From the NCBI RefSeq assembly GCF_042660705.1, contig NZ_JBHSUQ010000001.1: a DNA stretch of 64,000 nucleotides. One strand, written 5' to 3'. This document shows positions 17,580-26,505 of the stretch, one piece after another. The notes below the pieces were generated by a model. It was not told the DNA's origin. It saw only the letters and a program-made list of their open reading frames with translations, and made no database searches. The stretch is from Undibacterium_A arcticum. Its GTDB lineage: Bacteria > Pseudomonadota > Gammaproteobacteria > Burkholderiales > Burkholderiaceae_D. Within the stretch, counting starts at the first letter, position 1. The number at the start of each line of letters is the position of its first letter. Position numbers and translations under genes: made by a program.

Positions 17580-17620
17580 ATGTTCATATTCCGCAGATTA
17601 TATTTGAGGAATATGAACAT
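17580..17620. promoter_or_regulatory. Candidate operator: 13-bp perfect palindrome arms
   Basis: ATGTTCATATTCC (17580-17592) and GGAATATGAACAT (17608-17620) are exact reverse complements separated by 15 bases. It lies 33-73 bases upstream of the 2-hydroxyacid dehydrogenase start and downstream of the LutC stop, in an AT-rich gap. Position and symmetry suit a dimeric regulator; a plain mRNA hairpin is the alternative. Confidence 0.55.
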
Positions 17621-17659
17621 GATGGCATGAGTATATTTGAAATTACCACTGCGCCGCGC

Positions 17660-18334
17660 TCAGCAATCGGCGACGATGATCACATGGACCCGGTACGGGC
17701 CGTGCGCGCCGAGCACGATGGTCTGTTCAATATCGCCGGTACGCGACGGTCCGGAAATGAAATTGGTCGCGCGCGGCAGTACCCCGCGCTCGGCACGCGC
17801 CAGCGCAAACGCATCTTCCATCGCCGCTACGATGCGCGACGCCGGCACGATCGCGATATGCGTCTCCGGCAGCAAGCTGGCCGACGCGAACGTGTCCGGC
17901 CCCGACAGCAGCAGCAGCGTGCCGGTCTCGGCAACCGCACAAAAGCAGCCGGTGATGCCGACCATGTCCTCATTCCTGGGAGGTCGAAATTCGACACCTA
18001 GGCCGGCTTGCTGCCAATTTAATCCGGCCAGCGTGTTCCACGCGATCGCTTGCCGGGGTACTCCAGCAACGACGCCGACGCCGTCCAGATAGTGCGCGAC
18101 CGCAGCCGGCACCTCGGCCATCGCCGCGACGCGCGCGACCGTGTCCGACATGCGCAGCGCCTGTTGCTCGAAATGCGCGACCAGATCGGCGCCGACTGCC
18201 GGCCGTGGCCCTTCCGGATGATGACGCAGATAGTGCTGCGCCGCGGCATGCTCGTCTGGGGTCTGCTCGGCGGAGCGATTCTGGGCCTTGCGGATGCGGG
18301 CGAAAATGGCGAGTCGGGCGGCGGTAGTGTCCAT
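17660..18334 (-). CDS. lutC: LUD-domain protein, lactate utilisation protein C type
   Basis: 224 residues from the ATG at 18334; longer frames upstream are not protein-like, but the ribosome site is poor. The LUD/YkgG fold is recognised by GITGCFCAVAETGTLLLLSGPDT (internal positions about 122-145), the VPASRIVAAMEDAF segment and the FISGPSRTGDIEQTIVLGAHGP stretch near the end. LutC is normally the third subunit, with Fe-S proteins LutA and LutB, of an L-lactate oxidising complex, but lutA and lutB are not next to it here. Either they are elsewhere or this is an independent LUD protein. Confidence 0.85.
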   Translation of the reverse strand: MDTTAARLAIFARIRKAQNRSAEQTPDEHAAAQHYLRHHPEGPRPAVGADLVAHFEQQALRMSDTVARVAAMAEVPAAVAHYLDGVGVVAGVPRQAIAWNTLAGLNWQQAGLGVEFRPPRNEDMVGITGCFCAVAETGTLLLLSGPDTFASASLLPETHIAIVPASRIVAAMEDAFALARAERGVLPRATNFISGPSRTGDIEQTIVLGAHGPYRVHVIIVADC

Positions 18335-18523
18335 GCTGGGCTGGTTATTGACGATGTGGTTGATGTGGTTGATGCGGTTGAGGTATCGATGAGGCGCTGC
18401 GCGATCGGTGTTGCGGTCGGGTCGTAAACATGAACCATGACAGTTTGCGCCGTAGCCAGATGCTGCGTTCGCCGAGCGCCATGGCGATCGCAACCAGTTT
18501 AACCGCAACGTTGTGCTGTCGGT

Positions 18524-19702
18524 TCAGCGTGGCGCAATCTCAAACACCTGCCGCAAATAATTTACGTAGGCCTGATCGTCGCACATATCCTTGGACGGCG
18601 TATCGGATAGCTTGGCGACCGGCTGGTCATTGCAACGCACCATCTTGATCACAATCTGCAGCGGTGCATAACCGAGGTCGTTGGTCAGGTTGGTGCCGAC
18701 GCCGAAGGCCAGCACGGTGCGGTCCTTGAAGCGCAGCGTGAGCTCGATCACGCGCCGGAAGTCGAGGCTGTCGGAAAAGATCATGGTCTTCGACTTCGGA
18801 TCGATCCGGTTCTTCTGATAGTGCGCGAGCAGCTTTTCGCCCCACACGAACGGGTCGCCGGAATCATGCCGCGCACCGTCGAACAGCTTGCAGAAATACA
18901 GGTCGAAGTCGCGCAGGAACGCATCCATGCCGTACACGTCGGACAGCGCGATGCCGAGGTCGCCGCGGTATTCCCTGGCCCACATCTCGAAGCCGAAAAT
19001 CTGCGAATCGCGCAGGCGGGGCCCGAGCGCCTGGCAGGCTTGCAAGTATTCGTGCGCCATGGTGCCGAGCGGAATCAGCTGATCCCGCAGCGCCGCCAGT
19101 ACGTTCGAGGTACCGGCAAAATGCGCGCCGAAATCGCGTTTCAGCGTCGCGATGACTTCTTCATGCCAGCCGCGCGAAAAGCGGCGCCGCGTGCCGTAAT
19201 CGGCGATCTTGCAATCCCTTAACGCCGGATCGTCGCGAATCAGCGCGATCTTGGCCTGCAGGCGACGACGGCCTTCGGCGTAGTCGGGGGTCGGCTGAGT
19301 GGCGCGGAAATACGCTTCGTTGACGATCGCCAGCACCGGGATCTCGAACAGGATGGTATATAGCCACGGGCCCTTGATCACGATCTCGATCTGGCCGTCG
19401 TGCTGCGGCGCCGCTGCGACCGTGATGTATTTCTGATTCATCTGGAACAGGCCGAGGAAATCGACGAAGTCGCTCTTGATGAAGCGCAACCCGCTCAGAT
19501 AATCGAGCTCTTCCTGCTGAAAACGCAGTGCGCACAAGCCGGCGATCTCGGCCCGGATGGTATCGATATACGGCGTCAGATCGACCCCGGCGTTGCGGTT
19601 CTTGAAGCGGTATTCGACCTGCGCACCGGGAAAGTGATGCAGCACGACCTGCATCATGGTGAATTTGTAGAGGTCGGTATCGAGCAGCGATTGGATGATC
19701 AT
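18524..19702 (-). CDS. pncB: Nicotinate phosphoribosyltransferase
   Basis: 392 residues, close to the 400 of E. coli PncB. It begins IIQSLLDTDLYKFTMMQ, the family hallmark, and contains YGTRRRFS (about 171-178), the site of the catalytic His neighbourhood, FAGTSNVLAA, and the DPFVWGEKLL and FGVGTNLTNDLG motifs that bind the phosphoribosyl group. It makes nicotinate mononucleotide from nicotinate, PRPP and ATP in NAD salvage. Transcribed alone on the minus strand; nothing unusual in the sequence. Confidence 0.97.
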   Translation of the reverse strand: MIIQSLLDTDLYKFTMMQVVLHHFPGAQVEYRFKNRNAGVDLTPYIDTIRAEIAGLCALRFQQEELDYLSGLRFIKSDFVDFLGLFQMNQKYITVAAAPQHDGQIEIVIKGPWLYTILFEIPVLAIVNEAYFRATQPTPDYAEGRRRLQAKIALIRDDPALRDCKIADYGTRRRFSRGWHEEVIATLKRDFGAHFAGTSNVLAALRDQLIPLGTMAHEYLQACQALGPRLRDSQIFGFEMWAREYRGDLGIALSDVYGMDAFLRDFDLYFCKLFDGARHDSGDPFVWGEKLLAHYQKNRIDPKSKTMIFSDSLDFRRVIELTLRFKDRTVLAFGVGTNLTNDLGYAPLQIVIKMVRCNDQPVAKLSDTPSKDMCDDQAYVNYLRQVFEIAPR

Positions 19703-19893
19703 GGCGGCTGGCTAATGACGGCGATGACGGCGATGTCGGCAAATATCGGCGCCACGGAAGCGCCATGGCGGATTGCCATAGGCCAATATACTCCATGCGA
19801 TGCTGCCGAATTGCGCATATGAAATAATGGAAGTTGGCATATACCCATCAACAATCATTGTCGTAGCGTGTGAAAATCGCTAGCGAGCGCGGC

Positions 19894-21129
19894 TCACTTC
19901 ATTGCCGCCGCCGGCCGTCTCGCCCGCACTGCCGCATCGTCCGGCTGATAACCCTTGCCGTCAGCATAGTGCCAGTTGCGCATCACGTTCTTGCCGTCGA
20001 TCTGCTCCAGCGTGCCGACGTAAGTGCCCATCGTCGATTGCTGGTCGATCGCGCGGAACATCACCGGGCCCAGCGGCGAGTCGAAAGTCAAGCCGCGCAT
20101 CGCCAGCACCAGCCGCTCGGCATCGGTCGACTGCGCCTTTTTGATGGCCTGCGCCACCGCCATCAGCGTGCTGTAGCCGACTACCGAGGCCATCGATGGA
20201 TGGTCATGGTATTTTTGGACGTAGGCGACGGCAAACCTGCGATGTTCCGGCGTGTTGATCTGATCCCAGGGGTAGCCCGTGACGATCCAGCCTTTGACCG
20301 CCTGCTTGTCGAGTGCGCTCAGGTTTTCCGGTTCGCCCGATAGCAGCGAGACCACGGTGACTTTGGCGAACAGCCCGCGTGCATTGCCCTCCTGCACAAA
20401 CTTGCCGAGATCGGCGCCAAAGCAGGCGTTGAAAATGGCGTCCGGCCGTTGCCTGGCCAGCGCCGCGACGGTCGCCGCCGCGTCGAGCTTGCCCAAGGTG
20501 GGCCACTGGTCGGCGACAAATATGACATCCGGACGTTTAGCCTTGAGCAACAGCTTGAAATTGAGCGCCGCGCTCTGGCCATATTCGTAGTTGGGCGCAA
20601 TCACGGCCCAACGCCGCGCCGGCAGCTTGGCTGCCTGTTCCACCAGCATCGCGGTCTGCATATAGGTCGACGGCCGCATGCGGAACGTATAGCGATTGCC
20701 TCTGTCCCACGTAATCGCGTCGCTGAGCGGTTCGGCGGCGACAAACAGTTTCTTGTTGTGCAGCGCGAATCCGGCCAGCGCAAGGCCGATATTGGACATG
20801 AAGCTGCCGGTCAGCACGTCGACCTTTACGGTCGTCAGCAGGTCCTGCGCCTGCCGTATCGCCTGATCCGGCTTGCCGCCGTCGTCGCGCGCGATGACTT
20901 CCAGCTTGCGGCCATTGACGCCGCCGGCGGCGTTGACTTCGTCGAGCGCCAATTGCCAGCCGTTGCGGTAGGGTTCGGTAATCTGCGGCGCATTGGAATA
21001 GCTGTTGATGTCGCCGATCCGTATCGGGTTGCCGGCGTGCAGATCGGGGTTGACGTCTCCAGCCAGCGCTGCGCCGCAACAGGTGAGCCCGGCGAACAGG
21101 GCACAAATCCAGGTCAAAGTCGATTTCAT
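19894..21129 (-). CDS. ABC-transporter substrate-binding protein, branched-chain amino acid type
   Basis: 411 residues with a clear signal peptide (hydrophobic 6-22, cleavage near AALAG). The mature protein has the type I periplasmic-binding fold of LivJ/AmiC-like receptors: IGDINSYSNAPQITEPYRNG, GGVNGRKLEVIARDDGG, AVIAPNYEYGQS. No permease or ATPase gene of the Liv type is adjacent, so it is an orphan receptor in this window. The ligand may be an amino acid, amide or other small organic compound. It lies directly upstream of a divergent fdxA promoter region. Confidence 0.9.
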   Translation of the reverse strand: MKSTLTWICALFAGLTCCGAALAGDVNPDLHAGNPIRIGDINSYSNAPQITEPYRNGWQLALDEVNAAGGVNGRKLEVIARDDGGKPDQAIRQAQDLLTTVKVDVLTGSFMSNIGLALAGFALHNKKLFVAAEPLSDAITWDRGNRYTFRMRPSTYMQTAMLVEQAAKLPARRWAVIAPNYEYGQSAALNFKLLLKAKRPDVIFVADQWPTLGKLDAAATVAALARQRPDAIFNACFGADLGKFVQEGNARGLFAKVTVVSLLSGEPENLSALDKQAVKGWIVTGYPWDQINTPEHRRFAVAYVQKYHDHPSMASVVGYSTLMAVAQAIKKAQSTDAERLVLAMRGLTFDSPLGPVMFRAIDQQSTMGTYVGTLEQIDGKNVMRNWHYADGKGYQPDDAAVRARRPAAAMK

Positions 21130-21463
21130 GTCAATCTGATGCCACCCTTTTTGCCAGTTCAGGACACTATAAAGGAATATGCTGTCGCGTCACCAACAAC
21201 GCGCCGCCGATGGCCACGGGATTGATCGCGTGACAGCAAACAAAGTCGATCCCTAGCATGTATTTGCTTATATGTAATCTGTATAAGCCTGATTTGTGAG
21301 AAAAGCACAATTGCCTTAAAATACAATGCTTTGCAACTCATTGTTTACGCCTGTGCGCGCGAACATGGCGGCCACAGTGGCCAATGCCCGGCATTTTGCA
21401 CCGCATTTGCAGCGAAATCGCTGGCAGGCTCCACCAGCCTCCAAAATTACTAATAGGACTGTT
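21130..21463. other. Divergent intergenic region with fdxA leader
   Basis: About 330 bases. A plausible plus-strand promoter sits at 21294-21322 and would leave a leader of about 135 bases before fdxA. The minus-strand half should hold the promoter of the binding-protein gene. Confidence 0.45.
21294..21322 (+). promoter_or_regulatory. Putative sigma-70 promoter of fdxA
   Basis: TTGTGA (21294-21299) and TAAAAT (21317-21322) with a 17-base spacer, close to the TTGACA/TATAAT consensus. It lies in the AT-rich gap upstream of fdxA. Confidence 0.45.
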
Positions 21464-21787
21464 ATGACCCACGTTGTCACCGAATCCTGCATCCGCTGCC
21501 GCTACACGGACTGCGTCGATGTATGCCCGGTAGATTGTTTTCGAGTAGGGCCGAACTTTCTATCGATTGATCCGGACGAGTGCATCGATTGCGCGGTCTG
21601 CGTCGCCGAATGCCCTGTCAACGCGATCTACGCAGAAGAAGACGTGCCGGCCGAGCAGCAGCAATTCATCAAGCTCAACGTCGAACTGGCCCGCGCCTGG
21701 CCGTCGATCACCAAGACCATTCCTCCGCTGGCAGACGCCGACGAATGGAAGGACAACAAAGACAAGCTGCAGTATCTGGCGCGCTAA
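21464..21787 (+). CDS. fdxA: Seven-iron ferredoxin FdxA
   Basis: 107 residues. Cys9, Cys12, Cys17, Cys21 and Cys25 followed by CIDCAVCVAECP are the spacing of the FdI-type ferredoxins that carry one 3Fe-4S and one 4Fe-4S cluster, with the characteristic C-terminal extension (LNVELARAWPSITKT). It acts as a low-potential cytoplasmic electron carrier. The start at 21464 gives the standard MTHVVTE N terminus; AGGA lies 7 bases upstream. The ferredoxin-NADP reductase gene follows 213 bases downstream, so the two likely form a redox pair. Confidence 0.97.
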   Translation: MTHVVTESCIRCRYTDCVDVCPVDCFRVGPNFLSIDPDECIDCAVCVAECPVNAIYAEEDVPAEQQQFIKLNVELARAWPSITKTIPPLADADEWKDNKDKLQYLAR

Positions 21788-21795
21788 TGCCTGCC

Positions 21796-21817
21796 GCCAC
21801 GCTGTGAGCAGCGTGGC
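21796..21817 (+). terminator. Possible hairpin after fdxA
   Basis: Nine-bp stem GCCACGCTG with CAGCGTGGC around TGAG, 8 bases after the fdxA stop. There is no T run, so termination would be weak. Confidence 0.4.
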
Positions 21818-21840
21818 CGCAATTGGACTAGCGGAATAGC

Positions 21841-21872
21841 GGATTGACGGATTGACGAATTGACGGATTAAA
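21841..21872. repeat. Short tandem repeat, 8-bp unit
   Basis: GGATTGAC GGATTGAC GAATTGAC GGATTAAA, three to four copies in the fdxA-fpr gap. No function assigned. Confidence 0.75.
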
Positions 21873-22000
21873 TTAATACCAAGCGTCCGATCGCCGCTAC
21901 CGACCTGCCCGCATCATCGTTTTTGAACCATTGCACCTGAACGCTGTGCGCGACCATTGCCGCGCACTGAATAATTGATCAACAGGAACTGAACAGTCGT

Positions 22001-23117
22001 ATGGATACCAGCACCGCCATTGATAGCTCGACCCTCGCCACGCATGGCGTCGGCAGCGCGCCCCTCTCCGGCCAGTCAGGCCCCACCGAAACCGACGCGA
22101 TCGTCATCGGCGCCGGCCCGGTCGGGCTGTTCCAGGTATTCGAACTCGGCCTGCTGGAAATCAAGGCGCATGTCATCGATTCGCTGCCCGTAGTCGGCGG
22201 CCAATGCGTGGAGTTGTATCCGGACAAGCCGATTTACGACATCCCTGCGGTGCCGGTGTGCACCGGCCAGGAACTGACCAATAACCTGCTCAAGCAGATC
22301 GAACCGTTCGGCCCGACCTTCCATCTGAACCAGGAAGTGACGCTGGTCGAACGCCGTGAAGACGGCCGTTTCAACCTCGAAACCTCGGCCGGGAATCGCT
22401 TCATCACCAAGACCATCTTCATCGCGGCCGGCGTCGGTTCGTTCCAGCCGCGCACGATCAAGGTCGACGGCATCGACCAGTTCGACGGTTCGCAGCTGTT
22501 CTACCGCGTCAAGGACCCGGTGCCGTTCCACGCCAAGAACCTGGTGATCTGCGGCGGCGGCGACTCGGCGCTGGACTGGGCGCTGAACTTCGCCGGCAAG
22601 GCCGAATCGGTCGTGCTGCTGCACCGCCGCGAGGATTTCCGCGCCGCACCGGCTTCGGTCGCGAAGATGAAGGAAATGTGCGAAAACTACGAGATGCAAT
22701 TGCTGATCGGCCAAGTCACCGGCTTTGAGTCGCGCGACAACCAACTGTCAGAGATCAAGGTCACCGGCCTGGACGGCGTCACCCGTCGCCTGCCACTCGA
22801 CATGCTGCTGGTGTTTCGGCCTGTCGCCGAAGCTCGGCCCGATCGCCGAATGGGGCCTCGACATCGAGCGCAAGCAGCTCAAGGTCGTCAATACCGAAAA
22901 ATTTGAAACCAATGTGCCAGGCATCTTCGCGGTCGGCGATATCAACACCTATCCGGGCAAGAAGAAACTGATTCTGTCGGGCTTCCACGAAGCAGCGTTG
23001 GCCGCGTTCGGCGCCGCGCCGTACATCTTCCCGGACAAGAAGATCCACATGCAATACACCACCACCTCGCCGAAACTGCACAAGATCCTCGGCGTGGAAA
23101 GTCCGGTGTTCGACTAA
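22001..23117 (+). pseudogene. fpr: Ferredoxin-NADP reductase (TrxB-like type), frameshifted
   Basis: The N-terminal frame reads to about 22815 with the FAD motif IGAGPVGLFQ (about residues 36-45), GGQCVELYPDKPIYD and the NADP motif CGGGDSALDW. The rest of the enzyme (FGLSPKLGPIAEWGL, then GIFAVGDINTYPGKKKLIL) continues in another frame up to the stop at 23117. The join is at GTGTTTCGG (22811-22819). Adding two T restores LLVFFGLSP and a single protein of about 372 residues, the normal length. The enzyme would pass electrons between NADPH and ferredoxin, with FdxA as the likely partner. Sequence on both sides of the break is well conserved, so a sequencing error is at least as likely as a true mutation. 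Confidence 0.88.
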
Positions 23118-23144
23118 TTTCCGGGATTCGACTAATCTCCAGGA
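23109..23144. repeat. Tandem 18-bp repeat overlapping the fpr stop
   Basis: TTCGACTAATTTCCGGGA is followed directly by TTCGACTAATCTCCAGGA (two differences), then a partial third copy. The first copy contains the fpr stop codon, so the duplication lies in the 3' end of the gene. Confidence 0.75.
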
Positions 23145-23786
23145 TTCGAGTCATCATCCACATTGGGCCGCGGTATTGCTTTCCCGGCCGGCCCTGAATC
23201 GACCATCCTGCGGCGCATCTCGCGGCGGCGCTATCCGGTATGCGATGCGCCGCTGTTGCGTTTACTTGATCGCCGGCCAACGTGGTCGTCAGGAGTTGGC
23301 GCTGGTCATTAGAGTTCCACTGCCGTAACAGGATACTGGTGCGTATTTATAGGCTCCCATTCAAATGCATGCGGGTGATGCCATGTTTAACGACATACTC
23401 CCCAGAAAATCGTCGTTTCAAAGTGCCTGCCCGACCACTGGTCGAGCGCAATATGTCTGCCAGAATTCACCGTGCCCGCCAAGTGGCCCGCGCACCAACC
23501 GTGGACCAATATTGCGTCATCGCGTTACCGATACGCAGCTTCGAGCGTTAAGGAAATGCGAAGTTAGCGCAGCGGCGGCAGACTATTATCGCTGCCGCAA
23601 TAATAATCTTGCAGAACTTGCATTTGATTAGCGTTATCTCAATGCAAATGAACAGAAAATCGTAAATCATGTCTCCAAACGTGAACATGTTGCGGAGAAA
23701 TTCAGTAAACAGGTCTATGATACTTTGCATCAACGTTGATCTGCCAAACCATCTTGGCGGACCCGGAATACAGGGAAGAAGTCACC
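23118..23786. other. Intergenic region upstream of phaZ
   Basis: About 670 bases. The short repeat at its left edge is described separately. Small open frames (such as 23282-23551) lack ribosome sites and family resemblance. The right half is AT-rich (23580-23720) and probably contains the phaZ promoter. Confidence 0.45.
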
Positions 23787-25021
23787 ATGCTTTACCATTT
23801 TCATGAAATGCATCGTACGATGATTACCCCGCTGACCCAATGGGCCGAGGCAACAGCGACGCTATTTACCAATCCGGTTTCACCGTTCGCGCATGCGCCG
23901 TTTGCGCAGCGCATTGCGGCCGGCTACGAATTGATGTATCGACTTGGCAAGTATTACGAGAAGCCGGAATTCGAACTCGGCACCACGCTGGTTGATGGCG
24001 AGACGGTCACGATCACTGAAGTGGTAACAGTACAGAAACCGTTCTGCACGCTACTGCATTTCAAGAAAGATCTGAGTGCCAAAGACCTGGCCAAGTTGCA
24101 CCAACCGAAGGTGTTGCTGGTCGCGCCGCTGTCCGGCCATCACTCGACACTGCTGCGCGATACGGTACGCGCGCTGCTGCCGGAGCACGACGTCTACATC
24201 ACCGACTGGACCGATGCGCGCATGGTGCCGCTGTCCGACGGCGCCTTCCATCTGCATGATTACATCTATTATGTACAGGAGTTCATCCGCGAACTCGGCC
24301 CGGACCTGCATGTGATTTCGGTCTGTCAGCCAACGGTACCGGTGCTGGCTGCGGTGGCGCTGATGGCGACCGCCAACGATCCCAAGCTGCCGAAAAGCAT
24401 GACCATGATGGGCGGCCCGATCGACCCACGCAAATCGCCGACCCAGGTCAATGACCTGGCGACCGAGAAGAGCTTGTCCTGGTTTGAAAATACGGTAATC
24501 GACAGCGTGCCGCATAACTTCCCCGCATTCGGCCGCAAGGTGTACCCTGGCTTTCTGCAGCATGCCGGCTTCATTGCGATGAATCCGGGTCGTCACGCGC
24601 AGAGCCACCGCGAGTTTTACCAGCATCTGATCGAAGGCGACGACGCGTCGGCCGAAGAACATCGCCAGTTCTACAATGAATACAATGCGGTGCTCGACAT
24701 GCCGGCCGAGTACTATCTGGACACGATCAAGACCGTGTTCCAGGAATTCCGGCTGCCGATGGGCACCTGGGAGGTGGAAGGCCAACTGGTGCGGCCGCAG
24801 GATATCAAGAATGTCGCGCTGTTCACCATCGAGGGTGCGCTGGACGATATTTCCGGCTCCGGCCAGACCCACGCCGCACAGGACCTGTGCGCGGCCATTC
24901 CGACATCGATGAAGCAGCATTCACCGCGCCGAAATGCGGTCATTTCGGCATTTTTTCCGGCCGCCGCTGGCGCGAAGAGATCTGCCCGAAAATCGGCGAA
25001 TTCATCAAGGCGCACGCCTGA
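23787..25021 (+). pseudogene. phaZ: Intracellular polyhydroxyalkanoate depolymerase, frameshifted near 3' end
   Basis: The start at 23787 gives MLYHFHEMHRTMITPL, the usual N terminus. The lipase-like box is SVCQPTV with a cysteine nucleophile, as in intracellular PhaZ of the Ralstonia type. The open frame runs on to 25085, but its last 60 codons are not family-like. Near 24919-24922 (CATTCACC) one T is missing; restoring it gives FTAPKCGHFGIFSGRRWREE and a stop at 25021, just before the terminator at 25042. The repaired length, about 411 residues, is normal. The enzyme mobilises stored PHB. As drawn, the frame loses the His-containing C-terminal segment (CGHFGIFSG), so activity is doubtful unless the deletion is an error. 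Confidence 0.88.
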
Positions 25022-25041
25022 TTTTCCAACCAGCTTGATGC

Positions 25042-25076
25042 AAAAGCCGTTCTCCCGCCAGGGACAACGGCTTTTT
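25042..25076 (+). terminator. Rho-independent terminator after phaZ
   Basis: Stem AAAAGCCGTT (25042-25051) with AACGGCTTTT (25066-25075) and a T run. Its position 20 bases after the restored phaZ stop supports the restored frame. Confidence 0.88.
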
Positions 25077-25114
25077 CATTTGTAGCGGCCGCCAATTAAT
25101 CCGATAATGGGCCC

Positions 25115-25858
25115 ATGCCAATCCTGCATTCTGCCCCAATCACCACGCCGCCATCACTGGCCGATCAGATCGAAGACCTGCTGCCACAAACGCAGTGCAC
25201 CAAGTGTGGCTATCCTGCCTGTCGCCCGTATGCCGAAGCGATTGCCTGCGGTGAGGCCAATATCAATCAATGTCCGCCCGGCGGCATCGAAGGAGTCGCG
25301 CGACTGGCGCAATTGCTCGGCCGCCAGGTAATCCCGATCAATCCGGTCAACGGCCACGAACGGCCGCGCCCGGTCGCGGTGATCGATGAGGCCTTGTGTA
25401 TCGGCTGCACCCTGTGCATACAGGCCTGCCCGGTCGATGCGATCATCGGCGCCGCCAAGCAGATGCACACTATCCTGGCCGATTCATGTACCGGTTGCGA
25501 TTTGTGCGTCGCGCCGTGCCCGGTCGATTGCATCGCGATGGTGCCGGCCACCGGCGACGCAACCGGCTGGGCAGCGTGGTCGCAGCAGCAGGCCGACGCG
25601 GCGCGCGCCCGACACGACTTTCGCGCTGCTCGGCTGCAGCGTGAAAGGGATGAAAACGATGCGCGGCTGTCGGCCAAGGCACTGGAAAAGCTGAAGGCGA
25701 CCAATGCCGAGATCGCGCTGACGCCGGAGCAAAAAGCCGAGCAGGAGCGCAAGAAGGCCATCATCCAGGCAGCAATGGAACGGGCGCGGCTCAAAAAAGA
25801 AGCGCAGGATGCCGCCAAACTCAAAGACGATCTAACAGCGCCAAAGAATAATCAATAA
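25115..25858 (+). CDS. rsxB: RsxB/RnfB-like iron-sulfur protein
   Basis: 247 residues. An N-terminal cluster motif (CTKCGYPACRPYAEAI...C) of the Fer4_15/RnfB type at about residues 28-53 is followed by two ferredoxin motifs, CIGCTLCIQACP (about 94-105) and CTGCDLCVAPCP (about 124-135), and then a long charged Lys/Ala/Glu-rich coiled tail (150-247). The membrane anchor of enterobacterial RnfB is absent and no other rnf genes are near; stand-alone copies of this kind sit beside nth in many betaproteobacteria. It is likely an electron carrier. Its stop overlaps the nth start (TAATG). Confidence 0.9.
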   Translation: MPILHSAPITTPPSLADQIEDLLPQTQCTKCGYPACRPYAEAIACGEANINQCPPGGIEGVARLAQLLGRQVIPINPVNGHERPRPVAVIDEALCIGCTLCIQACPVDAIIGAAKQMHTILADSCTGCDLCVAPCPVDCIAMVPATGDATGWAAWSQQQADAARARHDFRAARLQRERDENDARLSAKALEKLKATNAEIALTPEQKAEQERKKAIIQAAMERARLKKEAQDAAKLKDDLTAPKNNQ

Positions 25859-26505
25859 TGAATCCGACCAAGCGCCGCGAAATTTTCACCCGCTTCCGCC
25901 AGGCCAATCCGCACCCGACCACCGAACTCGAATACAGCAGCCCGTTCGAGCTGCTGGTCGCGGTGATTCTGTCGGCCCAGGCCACCGACGTCTCGGTCAA
26001 CAAGGCGATGCGCAAGCTGTTCCCGGTTGCCAATACGCCGGCCGCGATATTGGCGCTCGGCGTCGACGGCCTGATCCCGTATATCCAGACCATCGGCCTG
26101 TTTCGCACCAAGGCAAAAAACGTGATCGAAATGTGCCGTATGCTGCTGGCCGAACAGGGTGGCGAAGTACCGCCCACGCGTGACGCGCTGGAGGCGCTGC
26201 CCGGCGTCGGCCGCAAGACCGCCAACGTGATCCTGAACACCGCATTCGGCCAGCCGGCCATCGCGGTCGACACCCATATCTTCCGGGTGTCGAACCGTAC
26301 CGGGCTGGCACCCGGCAAGGATGTCGATGCAGTCGAAAAAAAACTGCTGAAAGTGATCCCTGCTGAATTCAGGCACGACGCGCATCACTGGCTGATCCTG
26401 CATGGCCGCTACACCTGCATGGCGCGCACACCGCAGTGCTGGAATTGCATGATCGCCGACCTGTGCGATTACAAGGACAAGACGCCCAGGCCGAAGGGAA
26501 CGTAA
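25858..26505 (+). CDS. nth: Endonuclease III
   Basis: 215 residues. Helix-hairpin-helix LPGVGRKTAN carries the catalytic Lys, and AVDTHIFRVSNR the catalytic Asp. The C-terminal 4Fe-4S loop is C-x6-C-x2-C-x5-C (CMARTPQCWNCMIADLC, about residues 185-201). It removes oxidised pyrimidines in base-excision repair. Start overlaps the rsxB stop and its own stop overlaps the next start (both TAATG), so three genes are translationally coupled. Confidence 0.98.
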   Translation: MNPTKRREIFTRFRQANPHPTTELEYSSPFELLVAVILSAQATDVSVNKAMRKLFPVANTPAAILALGVDGLIPYIQTIGLFRTKAKNVIEMCRMLLAEQGGEVPPTRDALEALPGVGRKTANVILNTAFGQPAIAVDTHIFRVSNRTGLAPGKDVDAVEKKLLKVIPAEFRHDAHHWLILHGRYTCMARTPQCWNCMIADLCDYKDKTPRPKGT

